A DNA stretch of 64,000 nucleotides, from contig NZ_VWSF01000010.1 in NCBI RefSeq assembly GCF_008629685.1, positions 62,001 through 126,000 on the forward strand, in the 5' to 3' direction. The notes below the pieces were generated by a model that worked only from the letters and a program-made list of their open reading frames with translations, was not told the origin of the DNA and did no database searches. Source of the DNA: Adhaeribacter rhizoryzae (GTDB taxonomy: Bacteria; Bacteroidota; Bacteroidia; Cytophagales; Hymenobacteraceae). Shown piece by piece: positions 25,816 through 35,516 of this stretch; within the stretch, counting starts at the first letter, position 1; each line of letters starts with the position of its first letter. Made by a program: the position numbers and the translations under genes.

Positions 25816-26787
25816 CTATTGATTCAAAGCTCTTGCTGCTTCTGTTAATTTTGGTAAAACTTCAGCAACATCCCCTACTATGCCATAATCTGCCGCCTTA
25901 AAAAAGGGTGCTTCCGGATCTTTGTTGATAACGACAATTACTTTAGAAGAGTTAACGCCGGCTAAATGCTGAATAGCGCCGGAGATGCCGGCTGCAATAT
26001 ACAGATTTGGGCTGATAGTAGTACCGGTTTGGCCCACGTGCTCGTGGTGCGGGCGCCAACCCACATCGGCAACCGGTTTAGAACAAGCCGTAGCCGCCCC
26101 TAAAGCATCCGCTAAGTCTTCAATTAAATGCCAGTTTTCGGGTCCACGCAAACCGCGGCCACCCGAAACTACCACTTCTGCTTCGGTTAACAATATTTTA
26201 CCAGTTGTTTTAATGGTTTCCTGCGGCGCACCGGCTAAATCGGCACTGGAAAAAGTTAAGGATAGTTGTTCTGTTTCGGCGGTACCTTCCTGCTCTACAA
26301 TATCGAAGGTGTTTTTCTTAACAGCTATAATTTTGCGGTCGCCGGTTAAGTTTACATCGGCAAAAGCTTTGCCGGAGAAAACACCCCGTTGCACTTTAAA
26401 GGATTCGCCGCTTATTTCGGGTAAAGAAACTACGTTGGTGGCAAAGCTGGCGTTAAGTCGTACGGCCAAACGGGCTCCTACGGCACTGCCAATGGTGCTG
26501 TTGGCTAAAATTATTACCTTAGCCTGACTCGTTTCGGCCGCTTGGGCTATCACGTTCACATAAGCCGCAGGTACAAAATTTTTCACCTCCGGCTGATTAT
26601 TGTAGTATACCTTAGTTATTCCTTGTTTGCCTAGTGCTGTTAAAGCTTCCGGGTTTATATCGCCTATGGCTACCGCCGCAGCGGTGGTGCCAAGTGTTTG
26701 CGCCACCTGAAAGCCGTAAGAAGCTACTTCTAACGCTGATTTTTTAATTTGCCCTTCGGCGCATTCAATTAAAACTAATACCGCCAT
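25816..26787 (-). CDS. etfA: Electron transfer flavoprotein alpha subunit
   Basis: 323 aa. The alpha-subunit FAD domain is clear: VVSGGRGLRGPENWHLIEDLADALGAA, GCSRPVAD-like ACSKPVADVGW, VGQTGTTISPNLYIAAGISGAIQHLAG and INKDPEAPFFKAADYGIVGD. It carries electrons from acyl-CoA dehydrogenases to the quinone pool. etfB lies six bases upstream, bifunctional nuclease ten bases downstream. Confidence 0.95.
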   Translation of the reverse strand: MAVLVLIECAEGQIKKSALEVASYGFQVAQTLGTTAAAVAIGDINPEALTALGKQGITKVYYNNQPEVKNFVPAAYVNVIAQAAETSQAKVIILANSTIGSAVGARLAVRLNASFATNVVSLPEISGESFKVQRGVFSGKAFADVNLTGDRKIIAVKKNTFDIVEQEGTAETEQLSLTFSSADLAGAPQETIKTTGKILLTEAEVVVSGGRGLRGPENWHLIEDLADALGAATACSKPVADVGWRPHHEHVGQTGTTISPNLYIAAGISGAIQHLAGVNSSKVIVVINKDPEAPFFKAADYGIVGDVAEVLPKLTEAARALNQ

Positions 26788-26793
26788 CGTTCT

Positions 26794-27531
26794 TTAAATT
26801 ACTTTCGCTTCGTTTCTTAACAACCTGATTAATTCACCCGCGTTGGCCGGATCAATCAGTTTTACGCCGGTTTTCTTTTCGGGTAAGCTATAACTTTCGT
26901 AAGAGGTAGCTGGCTGGGCTTCTATAGCGGGAACTACTTTTAGGGGTTTGGTGCGGGCCGTCATGATGCCGCGCATATTGGGTATGCGGGGCTCGGCCAT
27001 GGGTTGCTGGCAACTAGCTACCAACGGCAAATTAACCGTAATAATTTCTTTGCCGCCTTCAATTTCCCGCTCCAGGGTTGCCGCCGTACCGTTCACGTCT
27101 AATTTAATGGCCGGTACAATGGCCGGTATACCTAATATTTCGGCTACCATGCCATGCACCTGAAAACCATTATAATCTACCGATTCTTTTCCCATTAAGA
27201 TTAAATCGTAGCCACCTTCCTGTGCGTAATGGGCAATTTGCCGGGCCACAAACAAGGCATCAACCGGTTTGGCATCTACCCGAATGGCTTCATCGGCCCC
27301 AATGGCCAGGGCTTTTCTAATATTTGCATCAGAATCGGCTTCACCTACGTTTATAACCGTAACGGTTCCGCCCTGTGCTTCTTTAAGTTCAATGGCCCGG
27401 GTTAACGCGTATTCGTCATAAGGATTTATAACAAATTGCACCCCAGCCATATTGAAATTTTTATTATCAGGCGTAAATGTAATTTTTGTTGTGGTATCCG
27501 GAACGTTACTTATACAAACTAATATCCTCAT
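26794..27531 (-). CDS. etfB: Electron transfer flavoprotein beta subunit
   Basis: 245 aa. It begins MRILVCISNVPDTTTKITF and has FVINPYDEYALTRAIELKE, ADEAIRVDAKPVDALFVARQ and GKESVDYNGFQVHGMVAE, all conserved in EtfB, with AMP-binding loop residues. It forms the heterodimer with EtfA and is first in the operon. No good TAnnTTTG promoter was seen in the 64 bases to the divergent TPR gene. Confidence 0.95.
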   Translation of the reverse strand: MRILVCISNVPDTTTKITFTPDNKNFNMAGVQFVINPYDEYALTRAIELKEAQGGTVTVINVGEADSDANIRKALAIGADEAIRVDAKPVDALFVARQIAHYAQEGGYDLILMGKESVDYNGFQVHGMVAEILGIPAIVPAIKLDVNGTAATLEREIEGGKEIITVNLPLVASCQQPMAEPRIPNMRGIMTARTKPLKVVPAIEAQPATSYESYSLPEKKTGVKLIDPANAGELIRLLRNEAKVI

Positions 27532-27533
27532 CC

Positions 27534-27563
27534 TTGAAATATTACGTTATACCTATAAATTTG
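27534..27563 (+). promoter_or_regulatory. Promoter of the TPR-protein gene
   Basis: TTG at 27534-27536, a 19-base spacer and TAAATTTG at 27556-27563. Leader of about 29 bases before the ATG at 27596. It lies across the start of the divergent etfB. Confidence 0.55.
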
Positions 27564-27595
27564 GGCGAAGTTAAATAATTTTATATCAAATAGAA

Positions 27596-27928
27596 ATGAC
27601 ACCTACCCGTTTAGAGCAACTTTTGGAATTTTATAAAGAAGATCCGTCTGACGCTTTTACTGTTTATGCCTTAGCCACCGAATACTTAAAAATAGATACC
27701 CAGAAATCAAAAGAATATTATGAGCAACTGCTCGCCGAGCACCCCAACTACGTGGGTACTTACTACCATGCTGCCAAACTGTACGATGAATTGGGCCAAA
27801 AAGATGAGGCCGAACAGGTTTATAAGAAAGGAATGCAAATTAGCCGGCAGGAAGGCAACATGCACGCTTTCTCAGAATTACAGCAAGCTTACAACAAATT
27901 TATGGGCCTGGATTACGAAGATGATTAA
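27596..27928 (+). CDS. Small tetratricopeptide-repeat protein
   Basis: 110 aa, cytoplasmic, no signal. Two to three TPR helices: DAFTVYALATEYLK near residue 19, EQLLAEHPNYVGTYYHAAKL and YDELGQKDEAEQVYKKGM with the canonical G-Y/A-A-P spacing, then a last helix. It is divergent to etfB, 64 bases apart. Partners are unknown. Confidence 0.82.
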   Translation: MTPTRLEQLLEFYKEDPSDAFTVYALATEYLKIDTQKSKEYYEQLLAEHPNYVGTYYHAAKLYDELGQKDEAEQVYKKGMQISRQEGNMHAFSELQQAYNKFMGLDYEDD

Positions 27929-28007
27929 TCATCTTCTACCCTATTTTTCTTCTCCGCTAGCTTCAGAAATCTAACTGTAAACTTTTTACCAGGCCTCCCA
28001 CCAATAG

Positions 28008-29303
28008 TTAATCGGTTAAAGGTGGAATTCTGGTGGGCGTATCGGCACCCGAAATAATGCTGGTTGCGCCTTTCGCAATAGCTTTAATAATTTGCGTCAT
28101 GTTGCTGATATTCAAGCTTTCAAACTCATCGTCTACGGAGTGATATAATTTATCGGTATCTAATTTATCGGAAGATATGCTGTGCGCAGGTACGCCTAAG
28201 CGGGCTAACGTGGCATTATCGGAACGGTAAAATAAATTTTGCTGGGTGTACGGGTCCGGATGAAACTGGTAAGGGCTGCCGGCCAGGTTCTTTTGCAGAA
28301 TAGTGCCAAAATCGGAACGTTCGAAACCCGTAATAAAACCCGCATTTGGCCCGAACTGCGATTCTTTACCAATCATTTCAATGTTAAACATGGCTGAGAT
28401 TTTAAGCGGGTCTAGTTGCTTCGAGAAATATTGGGAACCAAAACCGCCTACTTCTTCGGCGGTGAAAGCCACAAATATTAAGGTGCGTTCGTTGTTTTTC
28501 TGCTTTTTAAAATGTTTCGCTAATTCTATAACCGCCGTGGTGCCCGAAGCATCATCGTCGGCGCCATTGGCAATAGAATCGCCGTTAATCGGCTCTAAAA
28601 TGCCAATATGATCGTAGTGGGCCGAAAATATAACGAATTCTTCTTTCCGGGATTTGCCCGGCAGCACCCCAACCACATTATTTAGTGTCTGTTCGGTTAC
28701 CTTGTTTTTTATGGCCACCGTAAATGTATTTATTTGGGGTAAGTCCGTTAAAATAAATATTACGCCGTTTGGCTGTTTTTGCAGTTTAATATTGGAATGC
28801 TCCAGGTAATTTTTGTAGCGTTTAAAGATGGCGGCATGCGCGGGATCTACCAAAACCAGCGTGTTTTCGGTCTGGTTTAAATATTTACCGGCTTCGGCCA
28901 CAAAATTGGCAGAAGCAGTAATATTTGCCTGCTTAACGGCCGGATTGTTCTGGGTTAGGTTAAGTTCTTCTGTTGCAACACTGGCAATCACCGCTTCGGC
29001 GGGTATAATATCGCCGTTTAAAGTTACCTGCTGACTGGTAGGTTTAATCTGGTAAGTAGTAAAAGATTGCTCGTAAGTATTTAAACCCGACAAATGTTCT
29101 AAGCCAATTTTTTTAAACTCCTGCTGAATAAAGCTGCTGGCTTTTTGAATACCCGCCGTAAACACTTGCCGGCCCTGCATATCATCCGCAGATAAAGTCC
29201 GGACAATCCGGGCTACTTCTTTCTCTTTAATTTTTATTTTCTGAGCCGTTGCCGGCCCTAAAAAGCCTAAAGACAGACCTAAGATTAAATAGCGTTTTTG
29301 CAT
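28008..29303 (-). CDS. M28 family zinc metallopeptidase, exported
   Basis: 431 aa with a signal peptide (cleavage near PATAQ, residue 21). The M28 catalytic domain is in the second half: zinc ligands His229 and Asp231 in SAHYDHIG, bridging Asp near 250 in GADDDASG, catalytic Glu pair at 283-284 in TAEEVGG, later ligands Asp in YRSDNATLARLGV and His in HSVDDEFE. Residues 95-210 form a PA-like insert. It is probably a periplasmic or secreted aminopeptidase. It is monocistronic and convergent with the TPR gene. Confidence 0.9.
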   Translation of the reverse strand: MQKRYLILGLSLGFLGPATAQKIKIKEKEVARIVRTLSADDMQGRQVFTAGIQKASSFIQQEFKKIGLEHLSGLNTYEQSFTTYQIKPTSQQVTLNGDIIPAEAVIASVATEELNLTQNNPAVKQANITASANFVAEAGKYLNQTENTLVLVDPAHAAIFKRYKNYLEHSNIKLQKQPNGVIFILTDLPQINTFTVAIKNKVTEQTLNNVVGVLPGKSRKEEFVIFSAHYDHIGILEPINGDSIANGADDDASGTTAVIELAKHFKKQKNNERTLIFVAFTAEEVGGFGSQYFSKQLDPLKISAMFNIEMIGKESQFGPNAGFITGFERSDFGTILQKNLAGSPYQFHPDPYTQQNLFYRSDNATLARLGVPAHSISSDKLDTDKLYHSVDDEFESLNISNMTQIIKAIAKGATSIISGADTPTRIPPLTD

Positions 29304-29657
29304 AGTTTTATTCGGTATTAAATGGCATAAGGCCTTCCGGCCTGGTAAAAATTGTAATTGCGTATATTAATATTGGCTGTTGCAATTACGTAATTTTAAA
29401 CAAGATTTTGTTTCTTCTGGAATATTTGAATACAGCAACTCATTTAAAACATCAAGTGCCCAAACTAACTATACCCGGAGAAGAACTATTAGACGAAAAC
29501 TTTACAATAATTCTAATATAATATTTACCCCCAACTCGTTATAAAAATAACATTACCTACAGTTTCACTTGCTTTAAAATATCTACAAATATTCCTACAA
29601 TTAATAAACTTCCATTACACTAATTTGCGTACATACCCCACGGAAAATTTATTCTTT
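29304..29657. other. 354-bp divergent intergenic region
   Basis: Lies between the starts of the M28 peptidase and the dienelactone hydrolase, so it should hold both promoters. An imperfect inverted repeat TAATTGC/GCAATTA is at about 29357-29390. No TAnnTTTG element with good spacing and no coding frame was seen. Confidence 0.45.
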
Positions 29658-30557
29658 ATGAAAAAGCTTTTAATTACCTGTTTATTTTTAGTCCTGGGTC
29701 TGGCCTATAGTTTTGCCCAAACGGCACACAGCCATACCCCAAACCATAGCTGCTGCACCAACCCCTACCAGGCCCCAACCGCTTTTGCTATGCTAACCCA
29801 TGATAAACAATTTGTAAGCGGCCACGCCTCGCCGTTGCCTTACGTACACGTGAGTGCGGTTGGCAAAATGATAACCTTTAGTACACCCGATGGTAAAACC
29901 GGACGCGCTTACGAGTTAAAGCCAGCTAAAAAATCGAATAAATATTTATTTGTTTTCCAGGAATGGTGGGGTTTGAACGACCACATTAAAAAAGAAGCCG
30001 AAAGCTATTTTAATGATTTAGGTGAAGTAAACGTAATTGCCCTGGATTTATACGATGGCAAAGTTGCTACCAATTCGGAGGAAGCTGTTAAACTGGTGCA
30101 AGCTGTTAATTCTGAACGAGCAGAAGCCATTATTAAAGGTGCCCAGGAATACGCGGGTAAAAAAGCCGAAATTGCAACCATTGGTTGGTGCTTTGGCGGA
30201 AGCTGGTCTTTGCAGGCAGCCATTATTGGGGGTAAGAAAACAGTGGGGTGTGTTATGTTCTACGGCATGCCTGAGAAAAATGTAGATCGTTTAAAAATGC
30301 TAAATTCTGATGTACTGGGATTTTTTGCCGGAAAGGAAAAAAATATTAACCCCGAAGTAGTTAAAGAATTTGAAGCCAACATGAAAGCTGCCGGCAAAAA
30401 AATAAGAACCCGCATTTACGATGCCGAGCACGCTTTTGCCAATCCTAGCAACCCTAACTACCACCAGAAATTTGCCGCCGAAACCCACCGCTTAGCAGCC
30501 AGCTACTTACGTGATCGTTTCGATTTAAAAGAACAATTCAACCTAAAGAATAACTAA
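29658..30557 (+). CDS. Dienelactone hydrolase family protein, exported
   Basis: 299 aa from ATG 29658; a TTG 33 bases earlier would spoil the signal peptide KKLLITCLFLVLGLAYSFAQ. The alpha/beta-hydrolase domain follows a His-rich segment (HSHTPNHSCC). The nucleophile is Cys in GWCFGGSW, and the catalytic His is in DAEHAFANPSNP. At the acid position the sequence reads FFAGKEKNIN, with Glu where Asp is usual. Substrate unknown; many secreted Bacteroidota members are not true dienelactone hydrolases. Confidence 0.85.
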   Translation: MKKLLITCLFLVLGLAYSFAQTAHSHTPNHSCCTNPYQAPTAFAMLTHDKQFVSGHASPLPYVHVSAVGKMITFSTPDGKTGRAYELKPAKKSNKYLFVFQEWWGLNDHIKKEAESYFNDLGEVNVIALDLYDGKVATNSEEAVKLVQAVNSERAEAIIKGAQEYAGKKAEIATIGWCFGGSWSLQAAIIGGKKTVGCVMFYGMPEKNVDRLKMLNSDVLGFFAGKEKNINPEVVKEFEANMKAAGKKIRTRIYDAEHAFANPSNPNYHQKFAAETHRLAASYLRDRFDLKEQFNLKNN

Positions 30558-30578
30558 GGGTAAGGAAATATTTTTAGT

Positions 30579-30626
30579 AAAAAAGAGGAGGTTAACAGTT
30601 GTGTTAACCTCCTCTTTCTTTTTTGA
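30579..30626. terminator. Bidirectional terminator between dienelactone hydrolase and aroF
   Basis: Perfect 16-bp stem AAAGAGGAGGTTAACA and complement with a four-base loop, A run on the left and T run on the right, serving convergent genes. Confidence 0.9.
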
Positions 30627-30651
30627 GTATTTTACAAACGCTTATTTTAAT

Positions 30652-31668
30652 TTATAAACCCAACTGCTCCCTCAATTCATAAGTAGCCCGTAATTTATTT
30701 ACTAATCTTTCCGATTCGGCAAAGTTTAAAGTTTGGGCACCATCGGAGGCGGCCTCTTCGGGTTTTTCGTGGGTCTCGTAAATAATACCGTCGGCACCAG
30801 CCATAACGGCGGCCAAAGCCATTGGCTCAATGTACTCCCGTATACCGATACCGTGCGAAGGATCTACAATAACCGGCAAATGGGTTTTATCTTTTAAAAT
30901 CGGAACTGCGTTTAAATCTAGAGTATTGCGGCTGGCCGTTTCGTAGGTCCGGATGCCGCGTTCGCACAAAATCAGTTTTTCGTTACCGGCTGAAAAAACG
31001 TACTCTGCCGAATACAACAATTCATCAATGGTGCCGGAAATGCCACGTTTAATCATCACGGGTTTATCAACTTTGCCCAGCTCATCCAGTAAATTAAAGT
31101 TTTGAGTGTTGCGGGCACCCACCTGAAATATATCTACATAATCCAGCATGGGCGCAATCTGCGACACCTGCATTACTTCGGTAATAATTTTAATCCCGTT
31201 CTCGCGGCACATGCGGTAAAATAACTTTAAGCCATCTATGCCCAAGCCACGGAAAGAATAAGGTGAACTCCGGGGTTTAAACACACCGCCCCGCATAATT
31301 TGAATATTATTGGCCTTTAAATGGTCGATGGTTTTCTGAATCTGGGTCTCATCTTCGATGGAGCAAGGACCGGCCATAATGGCAAAATTGCCTTGTTTAA
31401 TTTGCAGCCCATTGCCTAAATCTACTACCGACGGATTTACTTTCCACTTCCGCGAAACCAGTTTAAAATCGTCAGAAACCCGGTGTAAATCTTTAATGCC
31501 AGGCATGTGGCCGATGGTCCGGATATCAAATTCACTTTTCCCGATGCCCACCAAATAATTGCAGCATTGGGTGTTCACCTCCGTTACTTTGTATTTCACC
31601 GACTTTAATCTGGAAACAATAGCGGCTTTTTCCTGCTGCTGTATTCCTTCCTTTAACTGAACAATCAT
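30652..31668 (-). CDS. aroF: 3-deoxy-7-phosphoheptulonate (DAHP) synthase, AroA-beta type with N-terminal regulatory domain
   Basis: 338 aa. Residues 1-70 form a ferredoxin/ACT-like domain (MIVQLKEGIQQQEKAAIVSR), as in Thermotoga-type enzymes, where it gives feedback control by aromatic amino acids. The barrel has GPCSIEDETQI, RGGVFKPRSSPYSFRGLG, IKRGISGTIDE and VDPSHGIG with its metal His. It catalyses the first step of the shikimate pathway. Placed after trpA in the same direction, so tryptophan-limited cells may raise the pathway entry together with trp genes; 144 bases separate them. No chorismate mutase domain is fused. Confidence 0.93.
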   Translation of the reverse strand: MIVQLKEGIQQQEKAAIVSRLKSVKYKVTEVNTQCCNYLVGIGKSEFDIRTIGHMPGIKDLHRVSDDFKLVSRKWKVNPSVVDLGNGLQIKQGNFAIMAGPCSIEDETQIQKTIDHLKANNIQIMRGGVFKPRSSPYSFRGLGIDGLKLFYRMCRENGIKIITEVMQVSQIAPMLDYVDIFQVGARNTQNFNLLDELGKVDKPVMIKRGISGTIDELLYSAEYVFSAGNEKLILCERGIRTYETASRNTLDLNAVPILKDKTHLPVIVDPSHGIGIREYIEPMALAAVMAGADGIIYETHEKPEEAASDGAQTLNFAESERLVNKLRATYELREQLGL

Positions 31669-31812
31669 TTTTTAAGCGGTTAGCTTTTAGTGGATAGTTT
31701 TAGCAATTCAAGATTTAAAAGGATACAACTAAGAAATAAATACTCGTAGTTAGTATTCTAATTATTAAATACTTAAATATGCCTTACTAAATAAATTATT
31801 CAAACTTAAGAT

Positions 31813-32607
31813 TTAAGCAGAAACAGACTCCGGAGCTTTTACTTCCTGGATGAATTGCCTGATATTTTGCTCCAGGTTTTCTTTCTCCTGAATTACTTTG
31901 ATAAAGGCACTACCAATAATGGCACCCTCAGCGTATTTACAAGCCAACTGGAAAGAAGAACGGTCGGAAATGCCAAAACCTATTAGCTTCGGATTTTTCA
32001 GGTTTAGGTTTTGAATGCGTTGGAAATATTGTAGCTGCTTGCTATCGCCGCCCACCTTTATACCGGTGGTGCTGGCCGAAGAAACCAGGTAAATGAAAGA
32101 ATTAGTTAAATCGTCAATTTTCCGGATGCGTTCTTCGGCGGTTTGGGGTGTTACCAGGAAAATAAGGCTAAGGTTATATTTCTGGAACAAAGGCAGATAT
32201 TCTTCTTCATATTCGTGCAAAGGCATATCCGGCAAAATTAGACCGTCAACGCCTACCCGCGCTGCTTCCTGGCAAAACTGCTCTATCCCAAACTGTAGTA
32301 CTGGGTTCAGATAGCCCATTAGAATAATCGGCAAACTTACCTGGGCGCGTACTTCTGCCAATTGACTGAATAATTTTCGGATAGACATACCGTTGCGCAA
32401 AGCCTCTGTATTACTCGCCTGAATAGTGGGACCATCGGCTAAAGGGTCGGAATAAGGCATGCCAATTTCTACAATATCAGCGCCGGCGGCTTCCAGGGTT
32501 TTCAGCACTACGCCGGTGCTTTCGAGTTCGGGGAAACCGGCGGTAAAATATACGTTCAGGAGATTCTCCCGCTTCTCCCGGAATAAGGTAACTAATCTAT
32601 TCTCCAT
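31813..32607 (-). CDS. trpA: Tryptophan synthase alpha chain
   Basis: 264 aa. Catalytic Glu in [20 protein letters not shown] (Glu and Asp of the indole-glycerol-phosphate lyase site), [21 protein letters not shown] and phosphate-binding GFGISD are present. Its start overlaps the end of trpB by 11 bases, consistent with coupled synthesis of the alpha2-beta2 complex. Confidence 0.96.
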   Translation of the reverse strand: MENRLVTLFREKRENLLNVYFTAGFPELESTGVVLKTLEAAGADIVEIGMPYSDPLADGPTIQASNTEALRNGMSIRKLFSQLAEVRAQVSLPIILMGYLNPVLQFGIEQFCQEAARVGVDGLILPDMPLHEYEEEYLPLFQKYNLSLIFLVTPQTAEERIRKIDDLTNSFIYLVSSASTTGIKVGGDSKQLQYFQRIQNLNLKNPKLIGFGISDRSSFQLACKYAEGAIIGSAFIKVIQEKENLEQNIRQFIQEVKAPESVSA

Positions 32608-33799
32608 TTGGTTTTTCGATATCTTCGAGGTAATTAATAATAGTCGCTAAATCTTTGTCGCCGCGGCCCGAAAGGTTAAGCACCACCACATCAGTTGGCT
32701 TCAGTTCCATTTTATTTAAAGCCGATAATGCATGGGCCGATTCTATGGCCGGAATAATGCCTTCCAGTCGGCTTAGCAACACCACGCTTTGCATGGCTTC
32801 GTCGTCGGTGATGCTGAAAAACTTGGCCCGGCCGGTTTCCCACAAATGTGCGTGCATGGGCCCAATACCCGGGTAATCCAGACCAGCCGATATAGAATGC
32901 GGTTCAACTATTTGGCCGTCTTCAGTTTGCATAAGCAAAGTTTTGCTACCATGAATAATTCCCAGCGTACCTAATACCGAAGTAGCCGCCGAAAAGCCTG
33001 TTTCTACCCCGTGGCCGGCGGCTTCTACGGCTACTAATTTTACATCGGGCTCGTTCAAGTAATGATAGAAAGCACCGGCGGCATTGCTCCCACCACCTAC
33101 ACAAGCCACCACGTAATCCGGATTAGCACGACCTTCTTTTTCCTGCAACTGTTGCTTTACTTCTTCGCTTATAACTGCTTGAAAACGAGCCACCATATCA
33201 GGGTAAGGATGCGGACCTACTACCGAACCAATAATGTAATGGGTATCTTCCGGATTGCTGATCCAATCCCGGATGGCTTCGTTTGTCGCGTCTTTTAAAG
33301 TCTGGCTGCCGGATGTTACGGGCACTACGGTAGCACCCAATAATTGCATGCGGGCCACGTTTGGCTTTTGGCGCTCCGTATCTATCTTGCCCATGTATAC
33401 CACGCATTCTAAACCGGCCAAGGCGCAAACCGTAGCCGTAGCCACGCCATGCTGACCAGCCCCGGTTTCAGCAATGATACGGGTTTTGCCTAAGCGTTTA
33501 GCCAATAATATTTGCCCAACCGTGTTATTTATTTTGTGTGCACCGGTGTGGGCTAAGTCTTCGCGCTTTAAATAAATTTTGGCTTTAAACTTTTCGGATA
33601 ACCGTTGGGCGTAGTACAAAGGTGTGGGCCGGCCTACATAATCGCGCAGCAAACCTTGCAATTCTTCCTGGAAACCCGGTTCATAAATAATCTCCAGGTA
33701 TTTTTGCCGAAGTTCTTCTACGTTCGGGTACAGCATTTCCGGAATATAAGCGCCGCCATAATTACCATAGTACCCGCGTTCATCAACTGAATATTTCAT
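32597..33799 (-). CDS. trpB: Tryptophan synthase beta chain
   Basis: 400 aa, standard TrpB1 type. PLP lysine is in [18 protein letters not shown], followed by [28 protein letters not shown] for cofactor phosphate and [10 protein letters not shown]-like [12 protein letters not shown]. It makes tryptophan from indole and serine. The 111-bp gap to trpF holds a small hairpin (GTCAG/CTGAC). Confidence 0.97.
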   Translation of the reverse strand: MKYSVDERGYYGNYGGAYIPEMLYPNVEELRQKYLEIIYEPGFQEELQGLLRDYVGRPTPLYYAQRLSEKFKAKIYLKREDLAHTGAHKINNTVGQILLAKRLGKTRIIAETGAGQHGVATATVCALAGLECVVYMGKIDTERQKPNVARMQLLGATVVPVTSGSQTLKDATNEAIRDWISNPEDTHYIIGSVVGPHPYPDMVARFQAVISEEVKQQLQEKEGRANPDYVVACVGGGSNAAGAFYHYLNEPDVKLVAVEAAGHGVETGFSAATSVLGTLGIIHGSKTLLMQTEDGQIVEPHSISAGLDYPGIGPMHAHLWETGRAKFFSITDDEAMQSVVLLSRLEGIIPAIESAHALSALNKMELKPTDVVVLNLSGRGDKDLATIINYLEDIEKPNGE

Positions 33800-33910
33800 T
33801 AATTTAGGATTTATAGCCAGTTTTTCCAGCCAAGCTTAAGTCTTTTATATCATTAATTTACGTCAGCTAAAGTACTGACTCACAGTAATATTTATCTTTT
33901 CATCTAAATA

Positions 33911-34594
33911 TTAGGTTGTGGTTTCTGGCTCCCGTATTTGTCGGAAAAACGATGCTACTTTGTTGCTGTCTTTCAAGGCCGGGCTTAATTCAAACCGGCT
34001 GTTAATATCGATACCTTTTAGCAAGGGCAATTCTAAAGCTTTTATTTGCGCTGCATGCTCCAGATCGATGCCGCCACTCATGAAAAAAGGTGTTTCGCCG
34101 GAATAATTTTTTAATATTTCCCAATTAAACCGCACGCCATTGCCGCCGTATTCTTTTCCTTTAGTATCGAATAAATAATAATGGCAGGTTCCTTCGTAAG
34201 GCTTTAACGTATTAAAATCAAACGCATCATCAACCGAAAAAGCCTTTAACACTATCAAAGAAGCCGCTTTGAGTTCCTGACACATTGCCGGCGATTCCTC
34301 TCCGTGTAGTTGTACCGCATCCAGCTTATATTTTCTTACTTTTTCGAGAATATTTGCAACCGGTTCATTTACAAAAACCCCAACTTTTTGGGTACTCGTT
34401 GGTATCTGGTTTAAAATTTCTGCCGGAAGTTCTTCGCCTACAAACCGGCTTGATTTCGGGTAAAAAATAAAACCGAGGTAGTCTGGTTTTAAAGCCAGAA
34501 TTGCTTCAATATTTTCTGCTTGCCGCATGCCGCACACCTTCAACCGGAGGGTATCCTGGGTTAATCTATTATCCAGATTAGCAGCAGCTTGCAT
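33911..34594 (-). CDS. trpF: Phosphoribosylanthranilate isomerase
   Basis: 227 aa. LKVCGMRQAENI carries the catalytic Cys, KPDYLGFIFYPKSSRFV and VQLHGEES follow, and FDTKGKEYGGNGVRFNWEIL holds the catalytic Asp. FMSGGIDLEHAAQI binds phosphate. It begins two bases after the trpC stop. The N-terminal 15 residues before LRLKVCGM are extra and could be trimmed by a later start, but no other ATG is suitably placed. Confidence 0.95.
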   Translation of the reverse strand: MQAAANLDNRLTQDTLRLKVCGMRQAENIEAILALKPDYLGFIFYPKSSRFVGEELPAEILNQIPTSTQKVGVFVNEPVANILEKVRKYKLDAVQLHGEESPAMCQELKAASLIVLKAFSVDDAFDFNTLKPYEGTCHYYLFDTKGKEYGGNGVRFNWEILKNYSGETPFFMSGGIDLEHAAQIKALELPLLKGIDINSRFELSPALKDSNKVASFFRQIREPETTT

Positions 34595-34596
34595 AC

Positions 34597-35397
34597 TTAA
34601 ACTTCAGTTGTTTGTTGTAGCGCATGAATAAAATCGGCACAAGCTTTCTCGGGGCGGCTGGTTTTCATAAAGGCTTCGCCCATTAAAAATCCTTGGTAAC
34701 CAAATTGGCGCAAATCCCGGATGGTTTCGGGTTTGCCAATGCCACTCTCCGATACTTTAATAAAGCTATCCGGAATAAGGGCGGCCAGTTCTTTAGAGGT
34801 TTCGATGCTGACGGTAAAATCTTTCAGGTTGCGGTTGTTTACGCCAATTACATCTACTTTGTCGCTGAGGGTGCGCTCCAGTTCTTCCCGGTCGTGTACT
34901 TCCAGCAATATTTCCAGCCCTAGCGAGCGGGCAAAATCTGCCAGTTGGTTAAGCTTAGGTGTTTCCAGAATACCGGCAATCAGCAATATTACATCGGCCC
35001 CAATTGATTTGGCCTCTATAATTTGGTATTCATCCACGATAAAATCTTTGCGCAGAATGGGACAGAAATTATACTTGCGGGCAGTAGTTAAGTCTTCGTT
35101 TTTGCCGCCGAAATAATTCTGGTCGGTTAGTACCGAAAGCGCCGAAGCACCCGCCTGCATGTAACCCATGGTTGTTTTCTCGACGGAAGCATGAGGGTTT
35201 ATCATACCCAAGGACGGCGACTTGCGTTTAAACTCCGCAATAATGCCACTTAAATTTGGCCGCAAGAGATATTTTTTTAAAGAAACGGGCTGCGTTTCGA
35301 AGTAGATGCTCCGCTCCAGTAATTTTACCGGCACAATACTTTTGCGGTCGGCTACTTCTGTTTGTTTATACGCCGCAATTTCTTCCAGAATATTCAT
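34597..35397 (-). CDS. trpC: Indole-3-glycerol phosphate synthase
   Basis: 266 aa, monofunctional TrpC. It starts MNILEEIAAYKQTEVADRK and has IAEFKRKSPSLG with the catalytic Lys, SVLTDQNYFGG, RKDFIVDEYQI with the second Lys and VIGVNNRNLKDF. SESGIGKPE closes the phosphate site. It is preceded by a 119-bp gap with a small hairpin (CTATGG/CCATAG). Confidence 0.96.
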   Translation of the reverse strand: MNILEEIAAYKQTEVADRKSIVPVKLLERSIYFETQPVSLKKYLLRPNLSGIIAEFKRKSPSLGMINPHASVEKTTMGYMQAGASALSVLTDQNYFGGKNEDLTTARKYNFCPILRKDFIVDEYQIIEAKSIGADVILLIAGILETPKLNQLADFARSLGLEILLEVHDREELERTLSDKVDVIGVNNRNLKDFTVSIETSKELAALIPDSFIKVSESGIGKPETIRDLRQFGYQGFLMGEAFMKTSRPEKACADFIHALQQTTEV

Positions 35398-35516
35398 TTT
35401 TGTTACGTTAACTATGGCTTAAAACCATAGATGAAAAGTTTAAGTAAAACTTAATATTATATTTAAAATAAGCAACTTAATTTAATTGCAGATAAATATT
35501 ACTTGTACCTTTAAAA

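Noticed and set aside
27720-27974. 84-codon frame overlapping the TPR gene
   Set aside because: It lies in another frame of a clear TPR protein and has an improbable composition rich in Cys, Met, Trp and Asn.
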